This document shows, one piece after another, positions 44,043 through 54,600 of a stretch of 64,000 nucleotides of DNA. The notes under the pieces are model-generated. The model was given only the letters and a program-made list of their open reading frames with translations. It did no database searches and was not told the origin of the DNA. Position 1 is the first letter of the stretch. Each line of letters begins with the position of its first letter. The stretch comes from Chitinophagaceae bacterium UBA1953 (GTDB lineage Bacteria; Bacteroidota; Bacteroidia; Chitinophagales; Chitinophagaceae): assembly GCA_002336115.1 (NCBI GenBank), contig DDEN01000022.1:62001-126000 (forward strand). Reading direction: 5' to 3'. The translations under genes were made by a program, and so were the position numbers.

Positions 44043-44675
44043 CTACATTTTTTTAACTGTTGAATTGTACATTGCAAGCCGCTTCAATGTTTCATACACA
44101 ATCATCATCAATACTGAAAATAAAATCGTAACTGCCCATGTGCCCGGGTGTTGAAACGGATGAATAAGGCGTATTACTATTTCTTTCAGCAAATCAAATG
44201 GCTGTGTAATAACATGCCAACTGTTGAATCGCAGATACCTGCCCAGGTAAATACCAAAACCGCACAACAAAAAGCAAACAACAGAAATTACTCTCACTAC
44301 TAGTGCGTTGTACATTTTTAATAACCATGCTTCAATGTTTCTGAACGAAAGCAATCCCATCAGCAATGCGTTCCATGCTGCAGTGAATAAAAGAATCAAA
44401 TCAAAATACATTGGAATACCTTCACGCTGTTCAAGATGAAACAGATCAGTAATCATGTAAGGTGAATTTGGAAAAAACAACAGCCAAAGAACAAAGAAGA
44501 CTGAATTATGAAAGTTTATCCTAGGCTTTTTGATTTTACTGCTGAAAAACAACGGCAGCCATGCAAGAAACAAATTCCACGGAATAAAGGAAAAAAACAG
44601 TGTGCCTGAATAAGCAACACGAAAGGCAAACAACAGCAATGCAAATCCAACTGAATAAATAAGAATCCTCTTCAT
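44043..44675 (-). CDS. DUF1361 membrane protein
   Basis: A 210-residue protein with about six membrane helices. The family hallmark is visible around FFPNSPYMITDLFHL, a polar loop between helices, and FGIYLGRYLRFNSWHV. Function unknown. It is separated by one or two bases from both neighbours, so it is translated from the same message as the dgkA-like gene. Confidence 0.82.
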   Translation of the reverse strand: MKRILIYSVGFALLLFAFRVAYSGTLFFSFIPWNLFLAWLPLFFSSKIKKPRINFHNSVFFVLWLLFFPNSPYMITDLFHLEQREGIPMYFDLILLFTAAWNALLMGLLSFRNIEAWLLKMYNALVVRVISVVCFLLCGFGIYLGRYLRFNSWHVITQPFDLLKEIVIRLIHPFQHPGTWAVTILFSVLMMIVYETLKRLAMYNSTVKKM

Positions 44676-44676
44676 A

Positions 44677-45021
44677 TCAAATTAGTTCAATGATTTTTGG
44701 TAAAAAAATAATAAGCCCTGTTATTGCGCTTCCTCCACTTACTATTAATACTGCAGCAGCAGAAATATCTTTCACTTTCTTAATGGCAGGATGTATTTCT
44801 TCCGTTACATGATTGCACAATGCTTCAATGGCTGTATTCAACACCTCAAAACCAAGCACTAATACAACACACAATACCAGAGCAATCCATTCCATAGCCG
44901 AGAGATGTAAAAAATAACCGGCAACACTCACAACAACTGCTATTGCCACATGAAAACGAAGGTTAGGTTCGCTTCGCAAAGCAGAAAGAATACCAGATGC
45001 TGCATATTGAAATGATTTCAT
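44677..45021 (-). CDS. Diacylglycerol kinase family protein, probably undecaprenol kinase
   Basis: A 114-residue membrane protein with three helices. The DgkA family motif is FEVLNTAIEALCNHV, then KKVKDISAAAVLI. Gram-positive members of this small class phosphorylate undecaprenol; Gram-negative DgkA uses diacylglycerol. Which applies here is not clear from sequence. Either would return a lipid carrier or lipid to the envelope cycle. In an operon with a B12/radical SAM enzyme and CreD. Confidence 0.88.
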   Translation of the reverse strand: MKSFQYAASGILSALRSEPNLRFHVAIAVVVSVAGYFLHLSAMEWIALVLCVVLVLGFEVLNTAIEALCNHVTEEIHPAIKKVKDISAAAVLIVSGGSAITGLIIFLPKIIELI

Positions 45022-45046
45022 TGTTATAATATTTGAGTTTTATGAA

Positions 45047-46477
45047 TCATCCAGGATTTAAAAGGCTGGAGTAATCTTCTACTTCCGAAACAATTTCTGC
45101 ACCGGGATTCTTTTTGCTGCTACTTACTTTAGACAGAATAGCTTCAAGCAACGGCAACATGTAATTCAATCCTCTTGTTTTGATTATGAAATTCCACAAG
45201 GGTTCAAATTTTTTCCACCCACCTGTATAAAAGAAATGTTTCAACGCATGTTTTGCTGAATCATGATTCAGGCTGGACTCAAGTATATTACTCCATCTGT
45301 AAAATTCTTTGTATGCCCAGTCATACCCGGCTTTCAGTTCTTCGGCAGAAAGCAACGTTGTTTTATAAACAACATTTCTTGTATCATACAAATCCCAGTT
45401 ACGTGTAACAATCCTGTTCTGTCGTTCCATTTCCTGGTAAAGCCTGGTTCCGGGATATGGCGTGAGTATATGATAAGTAGCAGTAGTTAATGAATGCTTT
45501 ATACCCCAATCAACCGTACGTTTAAAAACATCTTTATCATCATCATCCAACCCAAACACGAAACTTCCGTTAATCATTATTCCAAGTGAGTGTAAACGGT
45601 TCACAGCTTTTTCATAATCCCGTTCAAGGTTTTGCCTTTTGTTGCTTTGCTTTAAATTTTCCTGGGAAAAAGTTTCAAAGCCTACAAATACACTTCGCAA
45701 ACCAGCTTCCGCCGCTTTCTCTATAAGATCGCCTCGTAAAATTGAATCAATTGTTGCAGCTCCTTGAAATACTCTGTTCATACCTTTCATGCCTTCAAAC
45801 AAACTTTCGGCAAAACGTATATTTCCAAGCAAATGGTCATCAAGAAAATATAAATGCCTGCCAGGCAATCGGGCAATTTCGGATAAAGCTGCGTCTGTTT
45901 GCTGCGTATAAAAAGATTTCCCACCTTTGAAAAAAGCATCTTTATAACAAAAATCACAATGATGTGGACAACCTCTTGTTACTACAATTGAATTGGGAAC
46001 AAGATACTTGTTACGTTTTATCAGATCCCTTCGAACTGGTGGTAATGTAGCCAATGTCCGTTCAATAGATTGATATACTTTCTGCGGTTTTCCTTTTCTG
46101 AAATCACTCAGAAATCGTGGAAATGATTCTTCTGCGGGACCAACGAATATTGAATCAGCATGCGGCAAAGCTTCATCCGGCAGAGATGTTACATGTAAAC
46201 CACCAAGCAAAACATACGCTCCTTTTTTCCTGTAATAATCTGCAAGTTTGTACGCTCTGTACGCATTGGTTATATAAACCTGTATCAAAACAAGATCAGG
46301 ATTGTCATTCAGATTCAGTTGCTCCACATGTTGATCCTGCAAATCAATTTCATCATCAGGAGATAAAAATGCAGCCAATGTTGCAAGACCAAGCGGAGGA
46401 AACAAAGAATACTTTATTGGTCTCCAGTAAGGGCTTTCTGCTTCGGTCAGCGCAGGCAAAATCATCTTTACTTTCAT
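45047..46477 (-). CDS. B12-binding-domain radical SAM enzyme
   Basis: A 476-residue protein (from the ATG at 46477, MKVKMILPALTEAE). The N-terminal 140 residues form a cobalamin-binding-like Rossmann domain (SLFPPLGLATLAAFL, DQHVEQL). The radical SAM core has C170-x3-C174-x2-C177 (TRGCPHHCDFCYK). The B12-ligand motif DxHxxG is incomplete, since the final G is Q. Such enzymes methylate or otherwise modify unactivated carbons, often of lipids or hopanoids. The upstream ATG at 46501 overlaps creD by 14 bp and is possible. Substrate unknown; the operon points to the envelope. Confidence 0.85.
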   Translation of the reverse strand: MKVKMILPALTEAESPYWRPIKYSLFPPLGLATLAAFLSPDDEIDLQDQHVEQLNLNDNPDLVLIQVYITNAYRAYKLADYYRKKGAYVLLGGLHVTSLPDEALPHADSIFVGPAEESFPRFLSDFRKGKPQKVYQSIERTLATLPPVRRDLIKRNKYLVPNSIVVTRGCPHHCDFCYKDAFFKGGKSFYTQQTDAALSEIARLPGRHLYFLDDHLLGNIRFAESLFEGMKGMNRVFQGAATIDSILRGDLIEKAAEAGLRSVFVGFETFSQENLKQSNKRQNLERDYEKAVNRLHSLGIMINGSFVFGLDDDDKDVFKRTVDWGIKHSLTTATYHILTPYPGTRLYQEMERQNRIVTRNWDLYDTRNVVYKTTLLSAEELKAGYDWAYKEFYRWSNILESSLNHDSAKHALKHFFYTGGWKKFEPLWNFIIKTRGLNYMLPLLEAILSKVSSSKKNPGAEIVSEVEDYSSLLNPG

Positions 46478-46487
46478 AAAGTGTTTC

Positions 46488-47864
46488 TTATTGGTTTTCA
46501 TTAATAGTTGTTTCGTCTGTTTCGGTTGATATTACTTTCGTTCCATACCAATCAACTTTACGTGAGTAATACATTACAACTGCAAGCAGAACAAATAAAC
46601 CAATGCTTCCAAACAACAATGCGCCATCCTGCAACTGAATGAGTATATAAATAAATCCGTAAAGTGCAGAGAGGAAAGAAAATAACGCTGCAGATACTGT
46701 TGTGTTTTTAAACACACTGTTTATATAAAATGTAATTAACCCGATTGTGGCAATGGATGCAATTAAATAAGCAAAATCAAAACGGATATATTCAGAAACA
46801 GACAACAACAGTATATAAAAAATACAAAGTGCCAAACCTACCAATACATATTGAAGCGGATGTACACTTTTCTTTTTCAGCACTTCAATAAAAAAGAACA
46901 AACAGAATGTAAGTGCAATAAACAACAAAGCATATTTTACTGCACGCATGGTTTTGCTGTACGAGTCAACGCCCTGTAATAACTGAACACCAAATGCATT
47001 GTCTTCAACCTTCACTTTCTGATCAGTCCATATTTGAGGAATATCTCTTGTAAAATGTAGTATTGTCCAGTTTGCTTTAAACCCGTCATTGGTAATGGTT
47101 GGTGTTTGCGAAGGGAGAAACTTTCCATCAAACGCAGGCTGTGTCCAGTTTGACTGCAATTGTACAGTTGTTTTTTTACCAACAGGTGTAAAATATAATC
47201 GCTCCGAACCTTTCAATTTAATCCGTAACTGAAAGGTTTGCTCTTTATCTTTCAAATCTGCTCCGTTGTGTACAAGTGCATTAACACCTGATGAAGAAAT
47301 ATCGGTTGAAGGAACACCCGGATCCATATCAACGGATGCACCGTTCCAGTTTACCTGTAATTGTTCATCAATACCCCTGTTATCTGAAATGGCTACACAT
47401 AAACGTATTTCATTCCACAAAACTGCTGAAGGATCAATACCGATTGATTGTAATGGAACAGGTAAGAATTTTCCTTTTACAACAAGATCAGATTTATAAA
47501 GTACTATTTTAAAAATGCTGCGGTGACGTATTTCAGGAAAAAGTTTTCCATCTATTTCAAGCATATCCGGCAAATAATGAATCTGTTGTTTTACGGTATA
47601 CGTCCGACCTTTTTCATCTTTTCTTACTTCATTATAAGGAATAACTAAAAATGGACCCGTAACGGTTTGTTCCGATGCCCATTTTGAACTTACTTCGTTT
47701 ATAACCTCATCCTGTCTTTGCTGCCTTTCACGAACAAGTTCCTGGATGAATGCAGTTGGTATAAGCAATACGAGAATTAAAAAACCAACCAGGATTGATT
47801 TTACAAAAATTCCGTAACGGCCCCAGAACGACTGAGCCTGAGTCTGAATTTGATTTGTATTCAT
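46488..47864 (-). CDS. creD: Cell envelope integrity protein CreD-like
   Basis: A 458-residue inner-membrane protein. A single N-terminal helix (SILVGFLILVLLIPTAFIQELVRERQQRQDEV) leads to a large periplasmic domain (about 60-300). Then come about five C-terminal helices with VHPLQYVLVGLALCIFYILLLSVSEY, the classical CreD signature. CreD proteins are linked to envelope integrity and colicin tolerance. The winged-helix regulator upstream is its usual partner in Bacteroidota. Confidence 0.92.
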   Translation of the reverse strand: MNTNQIQTQAQSFWGRYGIFVKSILVGFLILVLLIPTAFIQELVRERQQRQDEVINEVSSKWASEQTVTGPFLVIPYNEVRKDEKGRTYTVKQQIHYLPDMLEIDGKLFPEIRHRSIFKIVLYKSDLVVKGKFLPVPLQSIGIDPSAVLWNEIRLCVAISDNRGIDEQLQVNWNGASVDMDPGVPSTDISSSGVNALVHNGADLKDKEQTFQLRIKLKGSERLYFTPVGKKTTVQLQSNWTQPAFDGKFLPSQTPTITNDGFKANWTILHFTRDIPQIWTDQKVKVEDNAFGVQLLQGVDSYSKTMRAVKYALLFIALTFCLFFFIEVLKKKSVHPLQYVLVGLALCIFYILLLSVSEYIRFDFAYLIASIATIGLITFYINSVFKNTTVSAALFSFLSALYGFIYILIQLQDGALLFGSIGLFVLLAVVMYYSRKVDWYGTKVISTETDETTINENQ

Positions 47865-47914
47865 ATTGACATTTTTAAAAGTGCTTTGTATTTCAAAGTT
47901 TAGATATAAAAAAA

Positions 47915-48217
47915 TTACCTGTTTGTTTGTTTGATCATTTGCTCCAATGCGTCAAGATGCAAACGAAAAGCCTTATCACCGGCTTTAGTAACACTGTACG
48001 TTGTATTTGTTTTACGACCAATGAATCCTTTATTTACTTTAATGAAACCGTTTTCCTCTAATGCTTTTAAATGGCTTGCAAGGTTGCCATCGGTAACCTG
48101 TATAAGCTCCTTCAGTTCAGTAAAGCTTACCTGCTCATTAACAAGCAGTGCGCTCATAATGCCCAGCCTCACCCTGCTGTCAAAAACTTTTTGTAATTGT
48201 TCTATCGGATTTTTCAT
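47915..48217 (-). CDS. Winged-helix transcriptional regulator (HTH_34 type)
   Basis: A 100-residue DNA-binding protein. The winged helix covers most of it: RLGIMSALLVNEQVSFTELKELI, recognition helix TDGNLASHLKALEENGFI, wing KGFIGRKTNTTYSVTKAG. It lies 50 bp before creD and 23 bp after a membrane-protein gene, so it probably controls this operon. The effector is unknown. Confidence 0.88.
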   Translation of the reverse strand: MKNPIEQLQKVFDSRVRLGIMSALLVNEQVSFTELKELIQVTDGNLASHLKALEENGFIKVNKGFIGRKTNTTYSVTKAGDKAFRLHLDALEQMIKQTNR

Positions 48218-48240
48218 ACCCCAGTTACTGATTCGTTTGC

Positions 48241-48900
48241 TTAATTACGTTCATATTTGGTCCACATCATAATCCCATATACAATATGAAACACACCAAA
48301 ACCAAGCGCCCAGAAATAAATACCAGCCCCCTGAAACCAGCAATTGATCAAACCAAGAATAATAATGGCATAGCCGAGATAACGTATTTCGCCTAATGTA
48401 AACTTGCTACCATTCACCAACGCAATTCCATAAAAAATTAAGCAGCCGGGTGCAATTAACCCAAACACTCCTGCTTCAATCAGCTTCAATAAAAAAATTC
48501 CTCCAACAATCATCGGTAATAATACATTCCATGTTAATCGGCGAGCCGAAACTCCCCAGATTGGGATCCGCTCTTTACGGCTGCGAAAATAAGTGAAGAC
48601 GAAAGCAAAGCAAAATGCTGAAATAAATGTCAGTACAGCAATCCAGAATAAAGCGCTTCCCATTAACGATTTGAGCAATGAAACGCCAAAACCTCTGTAA
48701 TCATTTTGATAATCCCGCTCAAGGTGATAAGCAACCCCGCCACTGCGGTGAATAACGCCGTATGCAAACCATGCACCAACCAAAGCACATATACCGGCAG
48801 ACACACCACTTAAACCACTCAAGCTGATAAATCTGCTGCTGCGGTTCATTATTGATTTTATATCCTGTAATGTTTCTAAAGGTTGATTTTCCTGAATCAT
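48241..48900 (-). CDS. Membrane protein encoded with the HTH_34 regulator
   Basis: A 219-residue integral membrane protein (from the ATG at 48900, MIQENQPLETLQDIKSIMNRSSRF) with about six helices. The sequence WNVLLPMIVGGIFLLKLIEAGVFGLIAPGCLIFYGIALV is typical of the unnamed membrane proteins that accompany this regulator. The N-terminal cytosolic helix could bind the regulator. The ATG at 48909 adds three residues. It is the first gene of the operon. Function unknown. Confidence 0.75.
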   Translation of the reverse strand: MIQENQPLETLQDIKSIMNRSSRFISLSGLSGVSAGICALVGAWFAYGVIHRSGGVAYHLERDYQNDYRGFGVSLLKSLMGSALFWIAVLTFISAFCFAFVFTYFRSRKERIPIWGVSARRLTWNVLLPMIVGGIFLLKLIEAGVFGLIAPGCLIFYGIALVNGSKFTLGEIRYLGYAIIILGLINCWFQGAGIYFWALGFGVFHIVYGIMMWTKYERN

Positions 48901-49073
48901 AAAAAGCACTTTGATTTACAAAGTAAAAATATCTTTTTCATTATTTCCAAAAATCTTTCGTTATTTTTTTAACAGAAACTTATTAGTTGAGCCAACGGAG
49001 ATAGAAAACAAACACATCTGTTGCAAACAGGATTCTGTAATTTTACCTTTTTTAAAAAAGTTTATTCAACCTG

Positions 49074-51572
49074 ATGAAGTTCGTCGTTTTATTCTGGTGT
49101 TTTGTGGTATTGCAGGTGTCAGCTTTCGCACAAACAAAAATAATCAGTGGTGTTGTTAAGGACTCTCATTCCGATGAGCCAATTCCCTTCGCATCTGTAA
49201 TCCTTAAAAGTTCCGGATTTGGTAAATTGAGCGATTCAGCAGGCGGATTTGTTTTCCATCTGTCTCATTTAAATTCAACTGATACTTTACTGGTTACTTA
49301 TGTAGGTTATAAAGCGCTTGCCCAGGCTATTGCAATTACCAGGCATGATACCATTTTTGTTACTATTAATCTCGAACGGGGAAGCCTGGAAAAAGAAGTA
49401 GTAGTAAAATCAAAATACAGCAGGGGGTGGATTTTATGGAGAAAAGTGGTGAAACAAAAGGCACATAACGACCGCTACCGTTTTGACAATTTTGGTTATG
49501 AATTGTATAACAAACTCGAGGTTGATTTAAACAAGTTTAATAAAGAAAAGTTTAAGAATATCCGTCCGTTGCGACCATTTGGTTTTGTTATTGACCAAAC
49601 GATTGATACAACAAGTGAAGAAAAACCTTTTCTCCCGGTATTTTTAACTGAAACCATATCGGATTATTATTTTCAGAAAGACCCTTTAAAACGACGTGAA
49701 GAAATAAAAGCCAGCCGTACATCGGGTTTAAAAAATGAAAGCGTGCAGAAACTGCTTGGCGGAATGGATCAGAACATAAATGTTTACAATAACTACATTC
49801 CGATATTTGATAAACGCTTCATAAGCCCGATAAGTGATAATGGAGATGCGTTTTATAACTACCGGCTGACAGATACACAATACATTGGCGGCAAACGTTT
49901 CTTTCACCTTGTTTTTACGCCAAAGCATAAAGGAGAAAATACATTTGATGGGGATTGCTGGATTCATGATACCACATTTGCCGTACAGAAAATGAATCTG
50001 CGTTTGTCAAAAGAAGCGAATGTAAACTATGTAGATAAGCTGAGTATTGTGCAGGAATACAAACTCATTAACGATACAACCTGGTTTCTGTCGAAAGATA
50101 AATTCATTATTGATGTTTCTGCAATAGGCAAACAAAAGTTTGGTGTTACAGGCCGAAAAACAACCACATACAAAAACGTAATGGTCAACTCAGGCCTTGT
50201 TTGGGAAACACTCCGGAAAAACAAAAAACTTGAGGAAACTGTATTGCTTCCCGGTTCTACCGAACAGCCTGAAAAATACTGGACAGAATCAAGACATGAA
50301 GGTCTTGAAAAAAATGAGCAGGCTATTTATAACATGATTGACACATTACAAAGCATGCCATTATTTAAACGGTACAGTAATGCAATCAGTTTTATAGCAA
50401 CCGGCTACAGGGCATTTGGAAGCCTTGAATATGGCCCCTGGTTTAATGCCATCAGTGCAAATGTTGTAGAAGGCTTCAGAACAAGGCTTGATCTTGGTAC
50501 GAGTACCAACTTCAGTAAAACATGGTGGTTGCGTGGTTATGTTGCGTATGGTTTTAAGGATAACAAATTCAAGGGCAGAGGAGAAATTACCAAACTATTT
50601 ACCAAGCATCCCCGCACCAAACTTTATATTTCTTATGCTAATGATTATGATAACGGGCAGGTGTACTATGATGAAGTAGGTTCTGATAACATTTTTGCAT
50701 TAGCTGCAAGGAAACAGGAAGTCCCCAGTAAATATTTAAAAGTTGAACAGCAGCGCATTGAATTCTCAAAAGAAACCAACAGTGGTTTTACATTTGAAAT
50801 TGCAGCTACAAGAAAACAGTTCGATCCGGTTCGTTCACTTCCACCCAAAAGTATTTATGCTGATGGTACAGGAGATGCGCTGAACAACATGGAAATGGCT
50901 TTTAAAATAAGGTTTGCCTATCTCGAACGGTTTCTTGAGGGAACTTTCTTAAGAACAAGCCTCGGAAGCCCTTATCCTATTGCCGAAATAAAATATGCAA
51001 GAGGAGTCCCGGGATTTTTAAAAAGCAACTATCAGTATCATAAAATTTCTGCTTCGGTACACGACTACCAGAAGATTGCTAATTACGGTGAATTATATTA
51101 CAATGTGTATGCAGGAAAAATATATGGCACCCTTCCCTTCCCGTTACTTGAAGTGCATCCCGGAAATGAAATGTATTACTACGATAAATATGCTTTTAGT
51201 TTAATGAACAGATTCGAATATCTGAGCGATCAGTATGCAGGCATTAACCTTGAGCATAATATAGGGAATGGAATGTTCCGCTGGTTTACACCTACAAGGA
51301 AACTAAAATTCCGCCAGTTCTGGACAGCAAAAGCACTATGGGGAAGTTTGAGTGATGCCAATAAAAACCTGAACCAGGTTGGAACTGTATTTGAAAATGG
51401 CCACCAGTTTCAAACGCTGAAAGGAAAAACTTACCTTGAACTGGGTACAGGTGTAGATAATATTTTAAGAATGATAAGGATTGACCTGGTGTGGAGAGTA
51501 TTGCCTTTGCCCATGCCCGACCAATTGTACAAACGCTTTGGTGCATTTGGAAGTTTCAGATTGCAGTTTTAA
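49074..51572 (+). CDS. DUF5686 and carboxypeptidase-like regulatory domain protein
   Basis: An 832-residue outer-membrane protein. A signal peptide (MKFVVLFWCFVVLQVSAFA) is followed by a carboxypeptidase-regulatory-like domain (about 25-110: ISGVVKDSHSDEPIPFASVILK). A DUF5686 body starts at about WILWRKVVKQKAHNDRYRFDNFGYELYNKLE, and a barrel ends in FRLQF. The family is abundant in Bacteroidota, lacks a TonB plug, and has unknown function. Transcribed alone and ended by a strong terminator. A weak TACCTTTT box lies upstream. Confidence 0.88.
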   Translation: MKFVVLFWCFVVLQVSAFAQTKIISGVVKDSHSDEPIPFASVILKSSGFGKLSDSAGGFVFHLSHLNSTDTLLVTYVGYKALAQAIAITRHDTIFVTINLERGSLEKEVVVKSKYSRGWILWRKVVKQKAHNDRYRFDNFGYELYNKLEVDLNKFNKEKFKNIRPLRPFGFVIDQTIDTTSEEKPFLPVFLTETISDYYFQKDPLKRREEIKASRTSGLKNESVQKLLGGMDQNINVYNNYIPIFDKRFISPISDNGDAFYNYRLTDTQYIGGKRFFHLVFTPKHKGENTFDGDCWIHDTTFAVQKMNLRLSKEANVNYVDKLSIVQEYKLINDTTWFLSKDKFIIDVSAIGKQKFGVTGRKTTTYKNVMVNSGLVWETLRKNKKLEETVLLPGSTEQPEKYWTESRHEGLEKNEQAIYNMIDTLQSMPLFKRYSNAISFIATGYRAFGSLEYGPWFNAISANVVEGFRTRLDLGTSTNFSKTWWLRGYVAYGFKDNKFKGRGEITKLFTKHPRTKLYISYANDYDNGQVYYDEVGSDNIFALAARKQEVPSKYLKVEQQRIEFSKETNSGFTFEIAATRKQFDPVRSLPPKSIYADGTGDALNNMEMAFKIRFAYLERFLEGTFLRTSLGSPYPIAEIKYARGVPGFLKSNYQYHKISASVHDYQKIANYGELYYNVYAGKIYGTLPFPLLEVHPGNEMYYYDKYAFSLMNRFEYLSDQYAGINLEHNIGNGMFRWFTPTRKLKFRQFWTAKALWGSLSDANKNLNQVGTVFENGHQFQTLKGKTYLELGTGVDNILRMIRIDLVWRVLPLPMPDQLYKRFGAFGSFRLQF

Positions 51573-51594
51573 TTTTCAATGAACTGCTTTATAT

Positions 51595-51634
51595 AAAAAG
51601 ACCTGTGAAACGTTTACACTTCACAGGTCTTTTT
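51595..51634. terminator. Bidirectional terminator between the DUF5686 and TraB/GumN genes
   Basis: A perfect 15-bp stem (51595-51609 with 51620-51634, core GACCTGTGAA) with a 10-base loop and a T-run, between convergent genes. Confidence 0.85.
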
Positions 51635-51645
51635 TTAACATTGGT

Positions 51646-54600
51646 TTATTCTTCTGCTTCGCTTATCCATTTATCAAAAAAATCATCCACTTTTTTAGAA
51701 CTGTATTCTTCCTCCCAATAAACACCACCTATATCATTTCCATCTTTTATCAGCAGATTCTTTTCATCCATTTCATATCCTCCTGAAATGCCAAGATACC
51801 AACTATCACCTACTTTTACTTTGTATAGGAAAAATCGTTTTTGTTCTTTGTTGAAGTTTACAAGCTTTGAAGTTAAATAAACAACTTCTTCTACAGAATC
51901 TTCGTCATTTGCCATATTATACACATCTGATTCTGCAATAAATTTCTGGCTTGCATACTTTACAGGGAAAAAAGAAGTTAGCCCTTTTTGTTGTAACCTG
52001 TAATAAAACGAATACCGGGTTTCTTTATCAGTAGCCAGAGAACTGATTAACTCTTTTGGAACAACCTGCTTGTTATTTAACAGTTCAGGTATTACTATGT
52101 TATTGATATACGCTTTCTTTTTTAAAATTAACTTCTGAAGAACAGCATTCCCTTCTTCCGAGTTAAAACGAGCCAGTAATTGGGCTACTTTGGTAATGCT
52201 GTAGTCGTAATCCTCCGGGTCATCCATAACCTCGTTGATTATTTTTTTCACAGCGTTCTTGAAGTATATTTCATATTCTTTAATTGACGCTGTTGTTATA
52301 TAGCTGCTGTCAAGAAGATTGTTTGCAAGTATTGCAGTAAACCCGATGAACAAGCTATCCTTGCTCAACAGCATTACTTCCGGAAAAAGGATTCTCGTAA
52401 GCTGTAATGAATCGGTTAACTGTGATTGTAACGGGTAGAGATAATCGGTATAAGGTGGTTCCGAAATCAGCAAATCCTTCATTGCCAGAAAACTTTCTTT
52501 TGTTTTTGTAACTGCAAGCAACCTAAGCAAGGCAATCTTTTGTGCTTCGTTATCAAGATTAGGTGAAAAATATTTTTTCTTTACAAAAGAAACAATTGTT
52601 GAGTCTTTCAACTCGGCAATAACATCAGCTATTGAATTATAAATTCCATCATAGTAGCCCCTTTCTGCATAATCATATTGTTTCATTATTGCATCCTTCA
52701 GCAATGGTAGGTCTTCTTTTGTGAACTCAACTTTATCAATCCGGTCAGCAGCTTTTGCAAACCGTATCGAGTCCCCCGAAGTAAGGTCGCTCAGTAATTC
52801 ATTAGTTTTCTTACTGAAAATAGTTGTAGCTATGCCCGGAGTTAGTATTCTCAATTCGTCAAAATAGCGGTTCACTTCTGCAGTATTAATCAAAGCAGGG
52901 TGAAGGAAAGCATAAGCAATATACATTGTATCTCCATGAAGTATCAACCGCATTCGGCGTAAGTTCTGGTTATCTTTTAAACGCAGTGTCACTTCCTGTG
53001 CTTTATCATTTCCATTACTCAGGTATTTTGTGTTGATAACAGAATCTGTTGCTTCAATTTGTGTTGCAAGAGCATCGTAAAATACTGCACTGTCACTCGC
53101 TGCATTGTAATAATCAACAAAACTCACTTTGGTTAACTCATAAGAAACAGCAGTAAGCGAGTCGTACGCCACATAAGTATATGAACTGTCTTTTGTTTCT
53201 GCAGCAGTACTCTTGTAATGGAATTTAACTGGCGCAGGAACATAAGCAGAATAAACACCATCAGGCGATGACACTGTTTTCCAGTTTGCCTTTTTATAAT
53301 CAGTTAACTGAAATGAATTGAAGAAAACATTTACAGCTTGGTCGGCATTGGTGCCAAGCGGAATAATAGCCAGTAAAAGGTAAGTACGGTTTCCTCTGTT
53401 AATTGTTATTGTTTTGCCTAATGCTTTTTCTTTATTATTCTTGATTACGAAATCGTACTGCATTGCAGGAAACTCACCAAGATTATAATATTTTTCTTCT
53501 TTTATTTCATCCGTCATTGCCTTCCAGTTAGAGCGCTGCAAACTGAAATAATTAGAATCTCCATTCAGGTAAAACCCGGCATCAGTACTTCGTACCATCA
53601 CCATAAAATAAATACCGTTCTTCATATCGAACACACCATAAGATTTCGAACGCCAGCCATTTACATCTGTTTCTGTTTTAACATTATCTGGCAACTGCGG
53701 AAGCAGAATACTGTAACCATCTTCTTCATTAGTGTAAGTTTTTAATCCTTCTGTCTGATGAAGATTTTTCTCATTCACTGAAAATGAAGAAAAGAAAGAA
53801 TCGCTCATTTCACCTGTAATCATTTCTTTCTTTGTTCCATGCCCTGCAATAACCATAAAGGCATAATTGCCTTTTGTAAAAATTCTTACACGCATAAAAC
53901 CTTCACGCTCAACCAGCAGTTCAGTTCCCGCATCAACACCATCATTAAACGATTTACGGCTAAGCACTTTCCCACCTTTGGTAAATCCCTTCAGCATTTC
54001 ATCAACCAGCTTTTCTTTACTTTCATCTTTCCGTATATTGGGTATTGATGTGGTAATGTAATAGGTTGCCGTTGGAATATCAATACACATCTCCATTTTG
54101 AGCACATTTCCTGCCGCAAACATGGTTGCAGATTTTGAAGGGAAAGAAACAGCATACAAACTATCAGCAGGAGCAAACCGCTGCCATTTCATTACCGGCG
54201 ACTGGATTTTATAATCATCGGGCGAAATTTTTTTTGAAGAAAAAACGGGTTCAACATGAAAACCTTTTTTTTGCAGCAATTGAATAACTCCATCATCACC
54301 TGCCAGATGCGCTGCTCCAATTGCAAAAAAACCTGTACGTAGTTTCATAATGCTATCAATGCGTTGCACCATTTTTAAATTACGACTGGTAAGCCATTCC
54401 TCTCTCTTGTTTTTTATGTTTGAATTAAAAAAGCGGTCGATTGATTGCAGATCCTGTGACAAATACATTTCCACAATCTGGTTTAAACCACCCTGCATTA
54501 CTTTTTTACTGATCAGTAAATCTTCAAAATTATAGTCAGCTTCATTTTTTTCAATTAACCGTAACTGATCGTTGATATCCTCAATTCCACCTGTCCATTT

